Origin: Diabrotica undecimpunctata
Taxonomy: Eukaryota; Arthropoda; Insecta; Coleoptera; Chrysomelidae
NCBI RefSeq assembly: GCF_040954645.1
Contig: NC_092811.1
Span: 86,667,199 to 86,731,198 of the forward strand
Length of the DNA: 64,000 nucleotides
Direction: 5' to 3'
Every line of letters starts with the position of its first letter. Positions within the stretch are counted from its first letter, which is position 1. Shown piece after piece: positions 45,050 through 55,010 of the stretch. A model generated the notes under the pieces. The model did no database searches and was not told where the DNA came from. It worked only from the letters and a program-made list of their open reading frames with translations. Position numbers and translations under genes: made by a program.

Positions 45050-46098
45050 TTTTACAGTTCTTACACATCTTAAGCTCATGAACTTATAACTTATACATTT
45101 TATATTTCTCATCTTTATAACAAAAAGAGCCTTTTCTTCTTAAGTTATAAGTTGAGTAATGTATGATCAACATATTATAAAACCATATTTCAGCCATCAA
45201 TTTTCTGTTCGTCTTATATAGTTGTTAACACACAAAAGCAACTAACCAACTCTACCCTTTAACACCTAATTAGTTATTTATGTTCATGAACTTGTAACCT
45301 AATAATTTTGATATTTACCAGGTACCAAATGTTGGTTTTTACCATAGAGGGTCTTCCATGCCAAGTCATAAGTTAAGTACCACATGAACAGCACATTACA
45401 AAATTATTTTATTCTATTTACACTTCATCTCAATAGCAGTTAAGACTAGTACCCACAAAATTTTCACCACAATTCATTCCACATACATTAATCAATAAAA
45501 CAATTTTCTCCATGTTCTTAACATAAATTTAGGACAAATTTACAATTAAAACTGCAACATTGATGGTTGATACTGTTATATTATTTTAATTTTAACGTAC
45601 CCAATTTTTCAAAAATTGCTGGCTTCTGTCATATTTAGACAAATACCTTAAGTTACACTGACTGCTTTGTTCCGACTTCCGTCCTAACATGTCAATTTTG
45701 TCATTTCAATCAGTTGCTATCATCAAGTCCTCGTAGACACTTTGTCTCAGGACCAGCAACTATATGTAGAGTCTTACGTTGCCATGTTATCGAATCCACT
45801 GGTAACTTTAACATCTTAACATATAAGATCTAATTGTGTAAAATAAATTTAAACCAATAACTTTTAACGTGTTTTTACCCAGATATTTAGTGGCTCAAAA
45901 CATATCCACCTAGTAAGTATTAACCACATTTTGCATTAACCTTGGTCAAAATTTAAATTTCACGTTCTTTTTAATTAAGCGTATATATACTTTTTAGGAC
46001 ACTGATGATGGAATATGGATTCCAAAAACGTTTTGTTGTTTTAATAAAGCCCGATTGGGATTTTAATTATATACCTTTTAAAAACGATTTTAATAAAT
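45050..46098 (+). repeat. Element X right arm
   Basis: Uninterrupted arm containing the motifs of the left arm in reverse order. Its ggttacaagttcatgaacat-like stretch near 45280-45300 shows the empty site of the Sola-like insertion present in the left arm. Confidence 0.85.
45998..46037 (+). ncRNA. Hammerhead-like motif, element X right end
   Basis: Plus strand: stem I GACA, core CTGATGA (perfect), stem II GGAAT/ATTCC with loop ATGG, then AAA where GAA is required (G12 to A), stem III AAC/GTT (perfect), T, stem I TGTT. It is the mirror copy of 36746-36785, with a different lesion in each copy. The ancestral sequence inferred from the two agrees with the hammerhead consensus. Confidence 0.55.
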
Positions 46099-46110
46099 TC
46101 GTGCCGAAAT

Positions 46111-46830
46111 TTATCATCGGTTCTTCATTTTCGTTTTTACCATTCCCGTTAGTTTTTGCTTAATTCCAGGTACTACTTTATTGACTATTCGAGCATTAAA
46201 TTTCCCCAATTATCATCTTATTTCTGACTTGATCTACTACTTGTTTTAATTTGTCATAAAACGTTTCCCTTGTTATGTGAGGCTTGTTATTTTCTGGGCC
46301 GTATACTTAGATGATGTTCAGGTCTTCCTCCTCCATTTTTATCTTTGCTGTTACAATGTTACAATCCTTTCTGATATGTATTGACACCGCATGATGTGTT
46401 TTTGGTATCTTTGGTGTATTGGTAATGCTACATTTTCTTTGCTCTGTTTTTTTTGCTACTTTACTGTAGATAAGTAAGTATTCACCTAACTTTGATTGTC
46501 CTGTTCCTTTCTCTTTTGTTTTCCGTAGGGCGCAAATCTCTATTTGTTTTTCTTTCAGCACTTGGGTTATGTCTTGGTCTCTTGAGTTGAGCAATCTGAT
46601 ATTTTGTTTAGTAATTCTCATCTAAGTTTTGGATATTTTTCGCTAGTCTATGCAGTGGTCATCTTCATAGTACCAATCCGGTTCCGAGGCTAAACATTGT
46701 TTCTTTGAACAGTATTCGTTTTTACGATTGGTAGGTTTCTAACCTTGCTATTTACTCTCCACATTTTATCCGGGCTTGGGACTAGCTGTGATAACCACAA
46801 AACTACCCAATCCACCCCGAAATTACCCCA
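46111..46830 (-). pseudogene. LINE 'Y' 5' part: endonuclease N-terminus
   Basis: Minus-strand frame 46621-46307 reads MRITKQNIRLLNSRDQDIT, a CALRKTKEKGTGQSKLGEYL segment, then VTAKIKMEEEDLNIIQVYGPEN and ETFYDKLKQVVDQVRN in frames reaching 46150. It joins the 36644 endonuclease end across element X. Upstream to about 46830 are LINE leader-like sequences without a clear ORF1. Confidence 0.75.
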
Positions 46831-47334
46831 GGTAATTGCGGGGTAAGTTAACGGAAAAAGAGGAACAGATATTCTTTTGCGACTAGCTACTTACTTTCCT
46901 ATCTAAACTGGTCTCCAGTAGAATCTCCATTCTACTGGTTACAGAACTGCACCCTTGGAAAAACGACTGCTAAGAAATATTGAAATATTACGTAGGAATA
47001 TTGGATAAATTACGGAATATATTTGAAGAGTGGAAAATAGAAAGGTTATCAAAAGAGCTGGAAAAGTAATGCTCAACACTCCAAGACACCCATAAAATGA
47101 TCCAGAGAACTACACAGATCAATAATAAGTGGTTATAATAAAACAAAACTATTTATTCAGATCGTTTAAGAATATATAAAGTTCTTTAGAAAACTCAATT
47201 TCACTGTAGAAAATAAACAAGCAATTTATTGCACGCAAGCCAAGAAGAAGTTCATAAATTTTGGAGAAATCAATGTTTACCGCCAACTACTTTTAAGACT
47301 AATGTTGATTAAATATATGTCGAACAAATTATTC
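46831..47334. other. No supportable gene
   Basis: AT-rich; short broken plus-strand frames look like the 5' side of LINE 'P' but cannot be aligned by eye. Confidence 0.4.
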
Positions 47335-48276
47335 TGATAGGATCTTATTACAATTTAAATCTAAGAAGAGTATAGTGAATTTTATTCAAGTTTATGCTCC
47401 GACGGAAGATAAAGATAAAGAACTAATCTAACTATTTTACCATGATTTGGAACAAGTTTTAAAGTCAATGAAGAAATATTACACTACAATAGTAATTGGC
47501 AACTTCAATGCCAAACTTAGCCAGGGAAGAGTGGATGGATATGTGGGTAAATATGGTCTATGAAATAAAATTGAATGTAGGGACCGTTTAATACACTTTT
47601 TAAACATCAACAGAAAAGAATTCAAAGCGACCACAAGACAATGCAGAAGTCAGAATTGCGACCTATTAAAAACAAAGAAAGATGTATTGAATAGATGGGT
47701 GGAATAGTTTAACCAGGCACTTAATATAGAGGAAGAAGAAGAAAACCTGGATGACAAAAGATATGAGGTAAGGGGAACAGACGAGAGGGAAGAGGAACCA
47801 CCAACGATTCTTGAAGTTAAAGATGCAGTTAAAAAACTAGCCAGAAACAAATCACCCAGAATAGATAATCTCCCAACTGAACTATATAAAGAAGGTGGCC
47901 ATGGTACCATAATGGTTCAGAGGTGGTAAATCAACAATTTATCAGATTCCAACCCTAAAATAAATTTTGGAAAAAACAGTGGAATATGACATTGCTACTC
48001 ATCACATACTTATAGACTACAAAGCAGCCTACGACTCTGCGAATAGAAGAAAACTGTTCAAAGCAATGAAAGAGCTAAAAATACCAAATCAGTTGGTAAA
48101 TTTAACAAAACTTACTCTTGAAAAAGTTAAATATAGAGTACGAATTCAGGGGAAACTGTCTAAACCTTGTAAAACAAATAACGAGCTGCGCCAGGAAGAC
48201 TCTCTCTCCTGTATACTGTTCAATCTGGCACTGGAAAAAGTAATACGTTATGTCACAAATCTCAACCACTGGTTCA
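47335..48276 (+). pseudogene. LINE 'P' part 1: endonuclease, linker, RT front
   Basis: Reads IVNFIQVYAPTEDKDKE, YYTTIVIGNFNAKLSQG and GYVGKYGL (endonuclease), then a linker, KKLARNKSPRIDNLPTELYK (RT block 1), and the frame 47967-48302 with YDIATHHILIDYKAAYDSANR (motif A), KVKYRVRIQGKLS and ELRQEDSLSCILFNLALEK (block B). It stops at VIRYVTNLNHWF, where the CR1-like LINE tail begins. Between blocks about 100 residues are missing near 47930. Confidence 0.8.
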
Positions 48277-48292
48277 ATATTATTATTATTAT
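48277..48292. repeat. (ATT)n remnant on the far side of the Dong element
   Basis: Five ATT units bordering the Dong 3' end. They pair with the 51956-51986 array, and together they are the (AAT)n tail of the CR1-like LINE, split by Dong. Confidence 0.85.
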
Positions 48293-51200
48293 CCAGATTT
48301 AGCCATACGGCTCACACTCCCTCTAAGGGGAAAATTCACTCATCCCAGATACCTACGGTATCAAAAGGATTGAGCTCTGGTGGGACTCTTTCCATGTTAT
48401 CGAGTCCTAGGTGACTTGGTATGTCGGTGTATCTCCCAAAAATTTTCGTACGCATCTGGACGTCGAAAGTAACACAGCTTTCTGCATAATCTTATATAGA
48501 TGTTCGTTTAGACCCAGCTTTTTTATGTTTTCTAGGAGGCTCTTCGGGATGACTCCAGTGGTAGAAAGAATAATGGGTATCGTCTGGGTACTTTCCATTC
48601 TCCATTGTCTCCTGATTTGTATTTCTAGATCTCTGTACTTGGCGATCTTTTCGTTGTATTTAACACGTAAATTATTGGTGTTGGGTATCGTCACATCAAT
48701 AAGTGTTGTTTGCCTAGTAATTTTATTAACTAGTATGAGATCGGGTCTATTATGGGCCACTGGTTGGTCTGTAAGCACAGTGCGGTCCCAGTATAGCTTG
48801 TAGTTGTCATTTTCAAGCATTCTATCAGGGACGTATTGATAATAAGGAAGATGGTCGGTTTGGAGAAGTCCCAGTTTGTCAGCTAGTTCTTGGTGGATAA
48901 TCTTTCCTACTGAGTCATGGCGTTCTTTATAATCAGTACCGACAAATGCCTGGCAGCCACCGGTAAGATGTTGGATGGTTTCTTGGGCTTGGCTTCCATA
49001 TCGGCATTTGTCATTTTGGACTTGGGGATCTTTAACAATATATTTCAGGTAATTTTTAGTTGGAATAACCTGATCCTGAATGGCAAGTAGGAAACCCTCA
49101 GTCTCGGGAAACATCTTTCCTGATGTCAACCAATAGTTCGACGCTGTATTGTCGACATATTCTTGGCTGATCTCATTGAGATGTCGCCCATGCAGAGGTT
49201 TACTCATCCAGGTGCGCATTTTGTCTTGTTTAGTCAGGTGGTTTATGCGCATTTCTTGTTCCCTCAGTTTAAGCGGCGTCGTATCATCTACTGCGCAAAT
49301 TGCTCGATGTAAAGTAGAAGTCTCAGCCTGTACCTGAAAATAAGTTCTTAAATTAGCAATTTGTTTATCCAATTGCTCACCTATATCCATAAGTCCTCTT
49401 CCCCCTTGATACCGCGGTAATGTTGTTCTCTCTACTGCACTGCGTGGGTGATGTTTTTGCGCCTTTGTGAGAAGTGTTCTTACTTTCCGCTGAAGATCCT
49501 CTATATCTGTTTTTGACCACTTTATAATACCAAATGAGTAGCTCAGCGCGGAACAGGCGTACGTATTTAATGCCTTAAACAAATTTTTACTATTAAGATA
49601 TGACCGATTTAGTTGTCTTACTCTTCGTACGAACTCCGAAGTTAGTTCAGTTTTCATTTGTTTATGGTCAATTTTCCGCGCTTGTTTTACTCCGAGATAT
49701 TTGTACATATCATTTTCACCCATTGCCTCGATGTTTTGGCCATCTTGCATATCGAAACCTCCGGGCTGAATCTTTCCTCTGACTATATTTAGTATACGGC
49801 ACTTGTCTAGTCCAAAATTCATACTGATATCATTTGAGAAATTTTCTACAGTTTTTAGCATCTCATCTAGGTGGTTTCGAGTGGAAGCCATTAATTTTAA
49901 ATCATCCATATACAACAGATGATTAAGCTTCGCTACAACAGTGTTGTTATTTTTGATGCTGAAACCTGAGTCAGTAGAGTTCAGCAGCTGAGATAGTGGG
50001 TTCATTGCTAGACAGAACAAAAGTGGACTCAACGAGTCCCCCTGGAAAAGCCCCCGGTTAATAGGGATATTTTCAGTTTCGATATTAATTTCACCCGGTA
50101 TTTGAAGGTGAATTTTAGTCTTCCACTCTGCCATTATATTCTTCAAAAAGGTCACGATATTATCATCGACTTTATATATTCTTAATATATCTACCAGCCA
50201 TTCATGCGGCACTGAATCAAAAGCCTTCTTATAGTCAATGAAGGCAGTAAACAGGTTTCTTTTTTTGGTGTATGCCTGGTTAGAAATGACTGAGTCGATA
50301 ATAAGTTGTTCTTTGCAGCCCATGGAGCCCTTAGCGCATCCTTTCTGTTGAGGCTCTATGATATTGTTCAGAGCACAATGTTGGTAGATACGCCGGGCCA
50401 CACAGGATGTGACCAATTTGTACAAAGTTGGAAGACAAGTAATTGGGCGGTACTTTGCTGGATCTTGGGTATTACTTTGATCCTTCGGTATTAGATAAGT
50501 GGTTCCCTGAGTAAGAAATGATGGTATTTCCTGTGAATTAGAAATAATATTATTAATAAATACTGTTAAAAGCTCATGAACACTCCAAAACTTCTTTAGC
50601 CAGAAGTTTTGAACTCCGTCTGGTCCAGGAGATTTCCAGTTATGAAGCTCTTTGATAATGTTCGAGACTTCTTCAGTGGTGAAAGGTTCATAAGGAATAT
50701 TACTGTAGTGTTGACAGTTGTTCGTCGTTTGTTCAATCCATCCAGCATTGTTATTATGAGTAGCTGGCGTCGAAAGTTGGTTTCCCCAAAACTCATGAAT
50801 TTCTTCTTGGCTTGGGTAGGATTTATTATTTGCATTTTCTACAGTGGAATTAAGTTTCCTATAGAAAGCCTTCTCTGCTTGCTCAAAAAGTATGTTGTCG
50901 CATTTCCGGTGGTTACTAACCTTGTACCTCCTCAGGCGGCCTGAGTAAACAGATAGTTTTTGTTTTAATGTGTCCAGGCATTGTTGAGGTGTGTTGTTTT
51001 CTGGATCATGTCGTGAGTGTCTTAGAGTGTTAAACAATATTTCTTCAGCTCTTTTGATGATTTTTCTACTTCTTACTCCTCTTATGTATTCTGTTATTTG
51101 TCCAATGTCCCTACGCAGTAATTCAATCTTCCCCAGCAGTCGTTTTTCCCAGGGTGCTATTCTGTTACCAGTCCTTCCGATGTTGGTACCCCGTCGTGTT

Positions 51201-51955
51201 CTGATCTTAATGCCCATAACATTAGCAATTGCTGTTGCTGCACAGTAAATCAGCATATGCAAATATTCTAATGTGTGGGCCTCTGTGATATAATTGGGTA
51301 GGACTTCAGTATTCACAATTTGTAACAGCGCTCCTAGTTTCTTAGAAGAGTTTATTTTTGGTAGCGGTGGTCTGCTAAGTGGGTTTGTTCCACTAAACTC
51401 TTGTACAGCGCGTGCCATCTCGTTTACCAGACTATCGTGCAACTCGTTATTGTCCTGCTGTGTATTATTAGGTTGAGTTTCTTGTACGAGAAGCTCAGGA
51501 ATCTGCTCGTTGGGGACTTCATTAGGGACTTGGTCTGCAACTTGCTCTTGGTTATGGATCTCCTGTTCAATTTCGCTTCTGATAATGTCGCGTCTAGTCT
51601 CTGGGATAAGATTGTTTCTTAAAATTACCCGGTATTGGTCTGCTACTCTTTGTTCAGATACTTGAATTTCTGGGTATTCCCTGCAAAATTCGGCATACAG
51701 TTGTTGTCGATAGCCGATCGTTTCTTGACCGAGGTTTGTCACCTTATAATAAAAGCGCAAAATATTTTCGTTTATGGACACAGTCCATTTCATGCGCTGC
51801 CTCGGTCGTCCCGCTTGAGTGAGCGCCGGCTGATGTTCCAGCGCAGCACCTTCAGCGGGTGGAGCTCTTGTTGTTGTTTGGCTCATTTGTGGTTCTTCTT
51901 GTTGTTGGGCTGTAGCTGATTGTATGACAGGGGCCCGCCTCCTCAACACCCTGCC
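48293..51955 (-). mobile_element. R4/Dong-clade LINE, structurally complete, in an (AAT)n array
   Basis: Bounded on both sides by ATT repeats; 3.66 kb with one ORF, a short 3' untranslated region (48293-48406) and almost no 5' leader. Dong elements are known for TAA-repeat target specificity, which this position reproduces. It encodes a restriction-like endonuclease rather than an APE type. Confidence 0.9.
48407..51886 (-). CDS. R4/Dong reverse transcriptase with restriction-like endonuclease (intact ORF)
   Basis: Open for 1180 codons from 51949 (GTG); the first ATG is at 51886 (MSQTTTRAPPAEG), and the frame is open back almost to the TAA repeat. N-terminal Myb-like DNA-binding region (MKWTVSINENILRFYY, about residues 53-110). 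RT: WKSPGPDGVQNFW, DPAKYRPITCLPTLYKLV, QQKGCAKGSMGCKEQL, FTAFIDYKKAFDSVPHEW (motif A), RGLFQGDSLSPLLF, LLYMDDLKLMA (catalytic YMDD), YKYLGV. C-terminus: a zinc knuckle CRYGSQAQETIQHLTGGC lacking its second Cys, then the nuclease NRPDLILVNK...LIDVTIP (PD...D). It nicks the target and primes reverse transcription there. No stops or frameshifts, so possibly functional or recently so. Confidence 0.93.
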   Translation of the reverse strand: MSQTTTRAPPAEGAALEHQPALTQAGRPRQRMKWTVSINENILRFYYKVTNLGQETIGYRQQLYAEFCREYPEIQVSEQRVADQYRVILRNNLIPETRRDIIRSEIEQEIHNQEQVADQVPNEVPNEQIPELLVQETQPNNTQQDNNELHDSLVNEMARAVQEFSGTNPLSRPPLPKINSSKKLGALLQIVNTEVLPNYITEAHTLEYLHMLIYCAATAIANVMGIKIRTRRGTNIGRTGNRIAPWEKRLLGKIELLRRDIGQITEYIRGVRSRKIIKRAEEILFNTLRHSRHDPENNTPQQCLDTLKQKLSVYSGRLRRYKVSNHRKCDNILFEQAEKAFYRKLNSTVENANNKSYPSQEEIHEFWGNQLSTPATHNNNAGWIEQTTNNCQHYSNIPYEPFTTEEVSNIIKELHNWKSPGPDGVQNFWLKKFWSVHELLTVFINNIISNSQEIPSFLTQGTTYLIPKDQSNTQDPAKYRPITCLPTLYKLVTSCVARRIYQHCALNNIIEPQQKGCAKGSMGCKEQLIIDSVISNQAYTKKRNLFTAFIDYKKAFDSVPHEWLVDILRIYKVDDNIVTFLKNIMAEWKTKIHLQIPGEINIETENIPINRGLFQGDSLSPLLFCLAMNPLSQLLNSTDSGFSIKNNNTVVAKLNHLLYMDDLKLMASTRNHLDEMLKTVENFSNDISMNFGLDKCRILNIVRGKIQPGGFDMQDGQNIEAMGENDMYKYLGVKQARKIDHKQMKTELTSEFVRRVRQLNRSYLNSKNLFKALNTYACSALSYSFGIIKWSKTDIEDLQRKVRTLLTKAQKHHPRSAVERTTLPRYQGGRGLMDIGEQLDKQIANLRTYFQVQAETSTLHRAICAVDDTTPLKLREQEMRINHLTKQDKMRTWMSKPLHGRHLNEISQEYVDNTASNYWLTSGKMFPETEGFLLAIQDQVIPTKNYLKYIVKDPQVQNDKCRYGSQAQETIQHLTGGCQAFVGTDYKERHDSVGKIIHQELADKLGLLQTDHLPYYQYVPDRMLENDNYKLYWDRTVLTDQPVAHNRPDLILVNKITRQTTLIDVTIPNTNNLRVKYNEKIAKYRDLEIQIRRQWRMESTQTIPIILSTTGVIPKSLLENIKKLGLNEHLYKIMQKAVLLSTSRCVRKFLGDTPTYQVT

Positions 51956-51986
<31 letters not shown>
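51956..51986. repeat. (ATT)n array at the junction of Dong and the CR1-like LINE
   Basis: About ten ATT units; on the minus strand this is the (AAT)n 3' tail of the CR1-like LINE, into which the Dong 5' end is joined. Confidence 0.95.
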
Positions 51987-51987
<1 letters not shown>

Positions 51988-52295
51988 CATAAGCGAGGGC
52001 AGAGGAACTAAGTCCCTTTTATGCCCAAAAACAAAGAAATTTCATTAATAACCTACTAGTAAAAAAAAACAAAAATTACAAATAAAAGAAATAAAATTAC
52101 AATTTTTGGTTTAAAAGAAAAACAATATTTTAACTATAATGTAAAACGGTCAAGTCTGTTTTTGAACGAATTGGTAGAGGGAGCAGAGACAATGTTATCG
52201 TTAAGGTTATTCCAGCACTCAAAAACTCTATTTGGTAAAAAGTTCTGTCTTGATCTTGTAGAAAAATTTTCTTTCTTCAGTTTGAACTGATGACC

Positions 52296-53099
52296 TCAGA
52301 GGCGTTCATCTTGATTAATGATAAAAATTTCATCGAGATTTCCAAAATTGAATTTTAATATTTTAAAAGTTGTAATTAAGTCTCCACGTTGTCGGCGAAG
52401 TTCAAAGGAAGTTAGGTTAGCCATATTAAGTCTTTCTGCATAGGAAGGTCTTCTCGGTCCCAAAGAAATTGGGGTGGCTTTTCCTTGGACGTTTTCCAAC
52501 ATAGTCCTGTCTCGAACCAGATCAGGATACCATGTTGGTCCAGCGTATTCAAGTATGGGTCTTACGTAAAGAGTGTAAAGTTTACAGAATGATTGCATCG
52601 AAACTCTCGAAAAACACCTCCGAATAAGATACAGTCTGGAGTTCACACGTTTACAAATAGAGGTAATATGGTCGGACCAAGTTAGGCTGCTGTTTATGAT
52701 AACACCAAGATCGTTATACGAAAACACTGAATCTAATGGCTGCCCGTTAACAAAGTACGGCACAAGTGGGTTATTTTTACCAATTCGAAGCACTACACAT
52801 TTTTCGGCGTTTAAGGGTAGTAACCACTGGAAACACCAAGTTAAAATAGAGTCCAAGTCCATTTGGAGTGTTAGCTGGTTTGTGATTGGATTGGCATATA
52901 TTTTTGTGTCATCAGCGTAGAACGATATTTTACTTGAGACATAATAAGGAACATCGCTGGTGTAAACCGTAAACAGCAGAGGTCCAAGGACGGAACCCTG
53001 AGGCACTCCACTCTCCACTAACCTGTCCTGTGAGAAAGATTCGCCAACTCTAACTTTGTAATATCGATCTGTCAGAAAATCATCGATATTACAGTCCAC
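52296..53099 (-). pseudogene. CR1/L2-like ORF2: reverse transcriptase second half
   Basis: 267 open codons: DDFLTDRYYKVRVGES, SGVPQGSVLGPLLFTVYTSDV (block B), ISFYADDTKIYA (motif C), WCFQWLLPLNAEKCVVL, SYNDLGVIINSSLTWSDHI, then LYVRPILEYAGPTWYP. It is joined to the linker at about 53100 by a deletion that removed RT blocks 0-A (about 250 residues) and changed frame. The 3' end includes RRPSYAERLNMANLTSFELRR-like sequence as in other CR1-group elements. Confidence 0.88.
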
Positions 53100-53962
53100 A
53101 TTAATGAGGGGTCGTTTAAGTTTGCAAAAAATAAATGCCAGTCGATTTGAGAGAGTTCAATGTCCACTTCAGAAAAGTCGGTAGTAGCATATGTTACAAT
53201 ATTATTTTTGCGGGGTAATATTTGATTGAACTGAATGTGAGCCGTTATAACTGCATGATCTGACTTTCCTATAGGAGAACTGACGTCGAGAGATGAAATC
53301 AGCTGTTCGTCATTAATAAGCACTAGATCTAAAGTAGAAGGTTGGTTATTATTTCTAAATCTAGTGGGTTCTGTAATGAGTTGTATCAGGTTTGAATTTA
53401 CTACAAAGCTTTTAAATAAATTATTAGTGTTTTTGGTGTCAGATAATGAAGTTATTGGCCAGGTAATCTCTGGGAAGTTAAAATCTCTAGTAATGATAAG
53501 ATTATCAAGAGATGATAGTTCTTCAAGTTTTGTGAAGAAAACATTATCGTGTGCAAGTAGTGTAGTAGGTGGACGATATATACATACTAAATTAAGGCAA
53601 AAAGAATTTTTAGTAATAGATAAGTGAATTGCATCTATTCCAGTAATATCTATTAGCTTAATGTTAATTTTGAAAGTTGTGGTAATATTATTAGATAAGT
53701 AAATGCATACACCGCCACCCACACGATTTTCTCTGTCTTTACGATATATTGTATATCCATGTATATTAACAGAGTCAGGAATTGTGGGTTTAAGCCAGGA
53801 TTCGGCAATACAAATAATGTCAGGTTTAAGAAGTTGCACTGTGCATACAAATTCGTCAAACTTAGCGGAAAGTGAATCTAAATTAGTATATAGAAATAGC
53901 CAGTCATTAAATTTGTCGGTAGAAAAATTATAAACGAAATTTCGTGATTCTGGGAGTGCCAT
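53072..53962 (-). pseudogene. CR1/L2-like ORF2: APE endonuclease and linker
   Basis: 296 open codons from MALPESRNFVYNFST, which overlap the end of ORF1 (54167-53928, ending TPRITKFRL) by 35 nt in another frame. Endonuclease motifs: LFLYTNLDSLSAKFDEF, PDIICIAESWLKPTIPD (catalytic Glu), GGGVCIYLS, CIYRPP, LIITRDFNFPEITW (family GDFN; Gly changed to Arg) and GKSDHAVI (catalytic His). It then enters the linker (QIDWHLFF) and stops at the deletion. The RDFN change and the deletion make it inactive. Confidence 0.88.
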
Positions 53963-54171
53963 TGATGTATTTCATAGTTAAATCATGTTCACCGTTACTT
54001 TTGCGAGTTTCTAGCTCACTTCGGAGTTCTTTTAAACGTACTTGTTGGATGGGCGTCTTGTCGTTAATTATTGAGAATTTTTCCGTGGCTTTGTTCTCCA
54101 GAAGTTTGGCTTTATTTCTCAGAATATCTTTAACGTGATATTCCGAACCCATTACTACCTTTATCATTCGT

Positions 54172-55010
54172 GGAAATCGTTGGTTTGGAAATTGGGAAAT
54201 AAATCAGTGCAAATCCTGGCCTATGCTAATGATATCATATTGTTGAGAGGATGGAAAACGCTGTACGAGAGGCGTATGTAGCATTAAGAGAATCAGCTAC
54301 AAAAATGGGTTTAACAATAAACACGAACAAAACGAAGTATATGAAAATAAGCACGCAACCACAAATTCTACGACCACTTGTTATAGAAAACGACGTCATC
54401 GAAGTAGTGAACGAATTTGTATACCTGGAAGCGGTCCTTAACACTGAAAATAATACTACCGCAGAGATAAACCGCAGAATTTGCACGGCTAACACGGCTT
54501 AAATCCACAATTATATCAAGAAATACAAAAATAAAATTCTACAAAACAATAATACGCCCAGTCCTAATATATGGTTCAGAGACCTGGACTCTAACAAAAA
54601 ATAATGAAAACATGTTAAGATGTTTCAAAAGAGAAGTACTAATTTATGGAATTTATAGAGCAGTGAATGACAATAGAGTGTGGAGAAGACGATACAACTT
54701 CAAATTTTATAGAATATACCAGGAACCAGATATCAAAAAACATATTCAAATAGGACGTCTGAGGTAGATAGGGCATGTAATGCAGATGGAACAAAATAAC
54801 CCAGCTAGAAAAACGGTCCTTGATAGACCCATTGGTTAGAGAAGAAGAGGAAGACCCAGAACAAGGTATCTTGATAACATCGATGACGACATAAGAAATA
54901 TGGGAATACGTGCTTGGCGGAGAAAGGCGATGGATAGAGACGACTGGAGAGAAATTTTTGAGAAGGCTAGGACCCACGTAGGGTTGTAAAGCCAGAATGA
55001 TAGTGATGAT
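54172..55010 (+). pseudogene. LINE 'P' part 2: RT motif C to C-terminus
   Basis: Continues LINE 'P' after LINE 'Q' and Dong: NKSVQILAYANDI (YADD changed to YAND, one catalytic Asp lost), MGLTINTNKTKYMKIS, FVYLEAVLNTENNTT, KFYKTIIRPVLIYGSETWTLT, IGHVMQMEQ, RRRGRPRTRYLD and WREIFEKARTHVGL. Several frameshifts. It ends in a TGATAGTGATGATC tail. Confidence 0.82.

Larger units (their letters stand above)
36633..46096. mobile_element. Element 'X': 9.5 kb insertion with long inverted arms and terminal hammerhead motifs
   Basis: Inserted into LINE 'Y'. The 14 bp flanks attcgtgctgaaat (36619-36632) and attcgtgccgaaat (46097-46110) differ at one base and restore the LINE frame when X is removed. The left arm (36685 to about 40930, minus a nested transposon) is the reverse complement of the right arm (about 45050-46098): e.g. 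tttattaaaatcg / cgattttaataaa, gggctttat / ataaagccc, ggtacctggtaaatatc / gatatttaccaggtacc. Arms are about 1.2 kb once insertions are removed. The original interior is short and non-coding. Hammerhead-like motifs lie near both ends. Confidence 0.8.
51987..54171 (-). mobile_element. CR1/L2-like LINE 'Q', internally deleted, (AAT)n tail
   Basis: Minus-strand element with the end of ORF1, most of ORF2 and an (AAT)n tail. It is inserted in LINE 'P', whose frame resumes at 54172. Short matching flanks (ctggttc / ttggttt) are compatible with a target duplication. Confidence 0.82.

Noticed and set aside
48411..48803. Plus-strand frames across 48411-51919
   Set aside because: Antisense shadows of the intact Dong ORF.
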